DNA from: Monodelphis domestica
Taxonomy: Eukaryota > Chordata > Mammalia > Didelphimorphia > Didelphidae
Length of the DNA stretch: 64,000 nucleotides
Direction of reading: 5' to 3'
Assembly (NCBI RefSeq): GCF_027887165.1
Contig: NC_077233.1
Location: 227,440,872-227,504,871 of the forward strand
The translations under genes and the position numbers were made by a program. Positions 59,835-64,000 of this stretch are shown here, in pieces. Under the pieces are notes generated by a model that saw only the letters and a list, made by a program, of their open reading frames with translations, did not search any database and was not told the origin of the DNA. How positions within the stretch are numbered: the first letter of the stretch is position 1; each line of letters opens with the position of its first letter.

Positions 59835-59925
59835 ACACTATATTATATTTGAATATCTATATATTTATGAATAGATGACAGAACCAGAGAAAGTATGCTT
59901 GTGTATTGTGGTTTCAAGGAAAAAA

Positions 59926-60009
59926 GAGAGAGGAGAGAGGGAGGGAGAGGAGGAGAAAGAAAGGGAGGAAGGAGAGGAGAAGGAAAGGGAAGGAGGGAGA
60001 GAGAAAGAG
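59926..60009. repeat. Purine-rich (GA/GGA) low-complexity tract
   Basis: About 84 nt of A and G with irregular gagagg and ggagaa units and no strict period. Confidence 0.9.
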
Positions 60010-60254
60010 CTTTTTTAAAAAAATCATTAGTTGTAATAATAGTAGAATTATAAGGTCCTAAATATAACTCACATATTGCCAATGAAACTAAGATGTTAAC
60101 TAAAGAGATATTATACTAATTATAATATTTCACATATTACATAAATTTTATACTATATGATATTTGAATGTATATGTATAGATGATTGAAAATGAGAGCA
60201 GAAGAGGAGAAGCTTGAGACTTAACTAAACTAAGAGTTTGGGGACATTCTATCT

Positions 60255-60558
60255 TGATGATGGCAAACCTTTTAGAGATAGAGTGCTGTGCCCCACCCAG
60301 ACTAAATTTCATTCCCCACCCCTTATCCTAGACAGGGGAGGGAGAAAGTACTCCCATTGGGCTGCTAGGCAGAGGAGTGGGTGATGTCCTCAGATGCACA
60401 TGGAGAGGGGTAGAGGAGAAGCCTGACCCTACTTCCCTCTGGCTTTCTAGTACCAAACTCTGGCAAGCTCTGAGCTATGGGGATGGCAGGCAGGTGTGCC
60501 CACTGAGAGGTCTCTGTGTACTGTCTGTGGCACATGTGCCATAGGTTAACCATCATGG
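60255..60558. mobile_element. Non-autonomous hAT element, copy 3
   Basis: 304 bp; left end tgatgatggcaaacctttta, right end aggttaaccatcatgg. Flanks are ttctatct (60247-60254) and ccctatct (60559-60566), 6 of 8 matching. It shares 'gagatagagtgctgtgcc', 'gggctgctaggcagaggag' and 'ccctctggctttctagtacc' with the other two copies. Confidence 0.85.
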
Positions 60559-60566
60559 CCCTATCT

Positions 60567-61889
60567 ACATCTATATCTAGATGGATCTATGACTTCACTG
60601 CTGAAGGGAATGAATAATGTACATATTGCACTGATAGAAATGTGAAAATGTGTACTTTGTAGTCTTAGCAAGATGTCTAGGGAAATAAGAGGTTCAATAA
60701 TCTAATAATATGTGTTAGAGATATGACTTGAATCTGGCCTTCCTGATTCCAAGATCAACCATCTAGTAGTATGCCATACTACTTCTCTTGCTATATATAA
60801 AATACATATATACAACTATATTCTACAGCATATATTTATAATCAGACTTTCTTAATACCATAAATCAGGTGAAGGAAGGGAGGGAGGGGAAATAGCTTCA
60901 ACAGCTTAAAATCACCTTTCCATTGTCAACCTAAAAAATAACTTATAACTACCAGAGAAGTTACAATAAGACACATCTTTAATCAAAACAAAGGAGACAG
61001 TGCTCAAAAGACACCACACAGAGCCCCTGCTCTGAAAGCACTATCTCAGCAAAGACAGCAATAATGGGAATTTCCACTGAACTGTGGAACTCAGGTTCTT
61101 ACACATACTTTAGGGAGTATATGAAAGGAAGGACAACTGATTAGTTACTAAAGGATTTGAAAAGAGGATGTAGCCAGGTTATCATGCCTGGGAGCAGCTT
61201 AGATACAAGAGGAAAAACTAAACAAAAAGGGTACTTATAATTTCATCCTATCTGCTAATCCTATCTAGTGATCAAAATATGATTAAGGATTTCATAAAAC
61301 TAGGTTGTCACCATTAAGGTATAATATATTTTACTTAACAGACTAAGTGCTGTTTCTAGGTTCTAAGGACACCTTTCCATTTCTAAACTCAATTCATTTT
61401 ACAGCTTCTAGAACTTGATAACAGGGTCCTTTCTATGCAAGAGTCCAAACTGTGTTTTTATTCTAAGTTCAGTGTCTGACACCTTTCAAATCTGACCTCA
61501 GCATTGCAAATAAAGTAGTCACAGTGTGACTTTCCCTAGTGCACTGTAAATACTTAGGAGTAATTTCAATACCTACTATATTCAGAAATTTAAAAGGAAG
61601 AAATCTCTCCAATAAGATCTCCTACCATTCTTTGTCTTTCTTGCTTTTAAAATTTCTATTTTAATTTAAAGAACTCTTGTTGTTGGATTTTGTTTTCTTG
61701 GTTGGGAAAAGGAGGAAAAAGAGGAGTACCCGCTTATTGCCTTGAGGAACAATAACAAAATCCTCTTGCATTCAAAGCCCTCCCCTACTTTTCAGTCTTC
61801 ATATTCCCTACTTACTATTTAATTCAATGACTCTGGCCTCTTTGCTGTTCCACTGACAATCTCCCAAGCTAGTCATTTTTTCTAGCTGT
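60567..61889. other. Mostly unclassified
   Basis: A minus-strand MIR scrap lies near 60720-60790 (tgaatctggccttcctgatt). The rest is AT-rich and unassigned, with no gene. Confidence 0.4.
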
Positions 61890-62160
61890 CTTCTATATGG
61901 AGAATGCTCTTCCTCCTTTTGTCTGCCTACTAACTTCCCTAACTTCCTTTATCCCAACTAATATCCCATCTTTTACTAGAAACTTTTCCCCATCCTTAAT
62001 TCGACTTCTCTTCTTTATTTTCTATTTATTCTGTTGTGTAACTTGTTTGTTCACATTTGTTTGCTTGTTGTCTTTTTCGGTAGATTTTGAGTTCCTTGAG
62101 GGTAAGGAGTATCTTTTGCCTCCTTTTCATCCTCAGAGCTTAAAAATGTGCTATAGCAAA
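61890..62160 (+). repeat. L2-type LINE 3' fragment
   Basis: It carries 'atggagaatgctcttcctcc', then 'gattttgagttccttgaggg' and 'tcctcagagctt', the L2 3' order. A (TGAC)5 patch at 62166-62184 follows. Confidence 0.5.
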
Positions 62161-62519
62161 AATTGTTGACTGACTGACTGACTGAGTACCTGCCCAGGGA
62201 TAATCACTTGCCAGTTCCAACTAGAACATAATATGGTGACCACCTAATTCCATTCCTCCCCTTACTTCTTCGTTCCACCTCCAAAGAGTTCTTCCAGGAT
62301 CTAAAGCCAAGCTTGTGTGTTCAGGAATGCCTTTCTTATATTGAACACTTAAGAGAAAATGAGGAAAATCTCATCACCTTTAATCCTTCTGCATTCGATT
62401 TTTTCAAATAGACACCAAAAAGAGAAAAATATTGAGTCTAACTTCATAGTTGCTAAGGCCATGCCTCCACCCCTAAATAAGTACTGGAAACAAGAGAAAT
62501 ACACCTAGTGAGAGCATCT

Positions 62520-62700
62520 TGTTACTGATTTAGAGCTGATTGGAACCTTAGAGATCATATAGTCCAATCTCTTTGTTTTACAGATAAGGAAACTGAGGGC
62601 TAGAGATTCCCAGATTGTCACACTATAGTTCAGTGAGAGAGTTGAAGTTTGAGCGCAAGCCCTCTAAATCCACTTCTTTCCAATGAACCATTCAGCCTTT
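62520..62700 (+). repeat. MIR-like fragment near the promoter
   Basis: It carries 'ttggaaccttagagatcata', 'tagtccaatctctttg' and 'ataaggaaactgagggc'. It is the last repeat before the CpG island; an A14 run follows at about 62799. Confidence 0.65.
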
Positions 62701-63117
62701 CCAGACAGAATAATGATATCATTATCGTGGGTACACCCATGCGGATCATAACTCCTCTCTGCCTGAGTACATAGTCTTCCAGAACTAGAGAGCTTTTAAA
62801 AAAAAAAAAAAGGGCAGCCAGCTCTCTGGTCAGGAGCCCTGCTCTCCAACTGACATTGTCATACCCCACTGCATCTCTGTGCTTTTGAGTTGAGCTCGAA
62901 GAGTGGTAGGGAGGTAGAGGGGTGAGTCAGCACCCTCACCAACAAGAGACCCCTATGAAAAGAACTCAAGACCCTTTTACAACACTCCTCCTCCCCCCAA
63001 AAAGTGCCCAGTCTTCCAGAGCAGGAGTCTGGAGAAAGCGCATTCCGCACTTTGGGAAACTTGGAAGAGAGAGAACCTGGCACCACCAGGCTCCAAGTCA
63101 CTCCCTTTTAGACGGAG

Positions 63118-63130
63118 TTGGCGCGGGAAA
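63118..63130 (+). promoter_or_regulatory. Candidate E2F site
   Basis: TTGGCGCGGGAAA matches the TTTSGCGC-type E2F consensus apart from one base, at the left edge of the island. This is a sequence match only. Confidence 0.4.
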
Positions 63131-63402
63131 AAAGGGACGAGCCAGCCGCCTTTGCTCCCGCCCTCTGAGGGATCCTCCCCCCGGCCGTCTGCCCCCAGGT
63201 GTTCCTCGGGATCCCGAGGGTCCACAGACCAACGGGAGGGGGCCTGTGCAAAGGGGGTTGGGGTGCAGGCCCCGGGAGAGGGCGCCCTGTGCTCAACAGA
63301 GCGCACCGGTACCTCCGGGAACGGGCTGCCCCTCCCGAGCCGGAGGGGCCCCGGCCCAGCTGGGCGCAGTCCCAACCCCCGCGCAGGTAGGGCCAAACCG
63401 GG

Positions 63403-63421
63403 CCCCGCCCCACCCCGCCCC
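63403..63421 (-). promoter_or_regulatory. Pair of GC boxes (Sp1/KLF type)
   Basis: CCCCGCCCC occurs at 63403-63411 and 63413-63421, i.e. GGGGCGGGG on the minus strand, about 415 bp upstream of the ATG. Typical of TATA-less promoters. Confidence 0.55.
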
Positions 63422-63834
63422 TCCTCCTCTCCTGGCCGCAGCGTCAGGCTGCTCCGCCCTCCTTGGTGCTCCCTCTTCCTCCTCCTCCTCCTCCCCGGCT
63501 GCTGGTGGTAGCGGTGGTGGCGGTGGCTGCGGCTCCCTAAGTTTTGACAGTTTCGTTGGGGGTTCTGGCGGGAGGGAGGGGCACTCCGGAACTGCGCGGA
63601 CCTTGCCTAGCTCCTCCTTGCCCACACCCTTACGCAGTTCCCTGCCCGCGGCTCACCTCCCCGGGGCACGCCGTCCCCCGGAGACCGGGAGCACCCCCGG
63701 GCCCTCGGCCTCCGATTGAGCTCCTCAGGAAGGCAGCGTGGCCCCGGAGCAGAGGACGGCACCGCCTCCTTCCTCCTCTCTGTCCCAGAAGCAGGCACTA
63801 AGACTCCCGACTAAGGCGCAGAAACACCGGCACC

Positions 63835-63885
63835 ATGTCTCGGGGTCCGGAGGAAGTGAACAAGCTCACGGAAAATACTTACCGA
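63835..63885 (+). CDS. BAIAP2L1: BAIAP2L1 (IRTKS), first coding exon
   Basis: The 17 codons read MSRGPEEVNKLTENTYR. I recognise this as the N-terminus of BAIAP2L1 (insulin receptor tyrosine kinase substrate), which in human differs at two positions as I recall it; the paralogues BAIAP2 and BAIAP2L2 start differently. The full protein of ~510 residues has an N-terminal IMD/I-BAR domain that bends membranes and bundles actin, then an SH3 domain and a C-terminal actin-binding motif; only the first residues of the I-BAR region are here. The ATG sits in a good context (CACC before it). An in-frame TAA at 63799-63801 lies 33 nt upstream and excludes an N-terminal extension. The exon ends after codon 17 (phase 0) at a gtaagc donor. 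Confidence 0.93.
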
Positions 63886-64000
63886 GTAAGCTATGGCTGG
63901 GGAAGGGGCTAAGAGTGGTGGGAGGGAACTGTTGGGGAGGGCGGGGGAGCGGATCCGGAGGATTGGAGAGATATCCTGAAGCTTCAGTGTTTTGGAGCAC
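63886..64000 (+). other. BAIAP2L1: Start of BAIAP2L1 intron 1
   Basis: It begins gtaagc, a strong U1-type 5' splice site. The 115 bases seen are GC-rich (gggcgggggagcgg), so the CpG island continues into the intron. The intron runs beyond the window. Confidence 0.85.

Larger units (their letters stand above)
59480..60210 (+). repeat. Local direct duplication, one copy carrying a SINE
   Basis: Unit 1 (59480-59595 plus 59849-59890) and unit 2 (60028-60210) share 'agatgttaactaaag', a tatactaatta block, a tataactca-catattg block and, at the far side, atatttgaat followed by tatagatga-like sequence. Spacing is about 550 bp, of which about 240 is the SINE in unit 1. Confidence 0.6.
63110..64000 (+). 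promoter_or_regulatory. BAIAP2L1: CpG-island promoter of BAIAP2L1
   Basis: Base composition changes sharply near 63110 from AT-rich to GC-rich with many CG dinucleotides, and stays so to the window end, into intron 1. I see no TATA box. There is no ATG between 62956 and 63834, so the presumed 5'UTR lacks upstream start codons. CCT/GGT triplet-rich patches lie at 63470-63535. The transcription start cannot be placed from sequence alone. Confidence 0.85.

Noticed and set aside
62780..62840. 8-bp inverted repeat (agagagct and agctctct) around an A14 loop
   Set aside because: Too short to be meaningful, and expected by chance in a window of this size.
62922..63801. Long open frames (up to 265 codons) upstream of the BAIAP2L1 ATG
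   Set aside because: They are Pro/Gly/Arg/Ser-rich readings of a CpG island, overlap on both strands and contain no ATG after 62956. The frame shared with the coding exon stops at 63799-63801.

Overview
The window is vertebrate nuclear DNA, almost certainly from a marsupial and most likely an opossum of the Monodelphis type. Three things point there. There are many copies of the tRNA-headed SINE that begins gggcagctgggtggctcagt. There are many MAR/MIR-type CORE-SINEs ending in caaatggggtcacgaagagt-like sequence. LINE-1 copies dominate. Species and repeat-family names come from memory, not from a database comparison.

Only one host gene is visible. The last ~0.9 kb is a TATA-less CpG-island promoter followed by the first coding exon of BAIAP2L1 (63835-63885, + strand), which encodes MSRGPEEVNKLTENTYR and ends at a gtaagc splice donor. 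The other ~63 kb is upstream intergenic DNA with no host protein-coding or structural RNA gene I can support. In human the neighbour upstream of BAIAP2L1 is NPTX2; I infer, but cannot see, that this is the same intergenic interval.

Layout. 1-8.8 kb: decayed L1, MIR-type SINEs and a GATA microsatellite. 9.1-17.4 kb: overlapping and nested L1 copies, including two successive L1 5' ends in the same orientation, an LTR-like insertion, two tRNA-SINEs, a 5'-truncated L1 and a SINE inserted inside an older L1. 17.5-18.3 kb: a decayed tandem array of ~265-bp units. 19-31 kb: SINEs, L2/CR1 remnants, a twin-primed (partly inverted) L1 at 23.2-25.0 kb and a polyadenylated retrocopy inside a SINE at 28.1-28.4 kb. 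31.7-32.7 kb: a 1008-bp solo LTR with 4-bp target duplications. 33-38.6 kb: L1 remnants studded with SINEs. 40.1-46.6 kb: a full-length but dead L1 with 15-bp duplications. 46.9-47.4 kb: a 464-nt pure-purine compound microsatellite. 48-61 kb: older repeats plus three copies of one non-autonomous hAT family, each with an 8-bp duplication. 63.1-64.0 kb: the promoter and exon.

The elements do not form a working system. What they give is a readable insertion history, because several target-site duplications can be read directly. I found no evidence for an undescribed functional system. The most distinctive observations are the hAT family, the unidentified retrocopy, the ~265-bp tandem array and the twin-primed L1.
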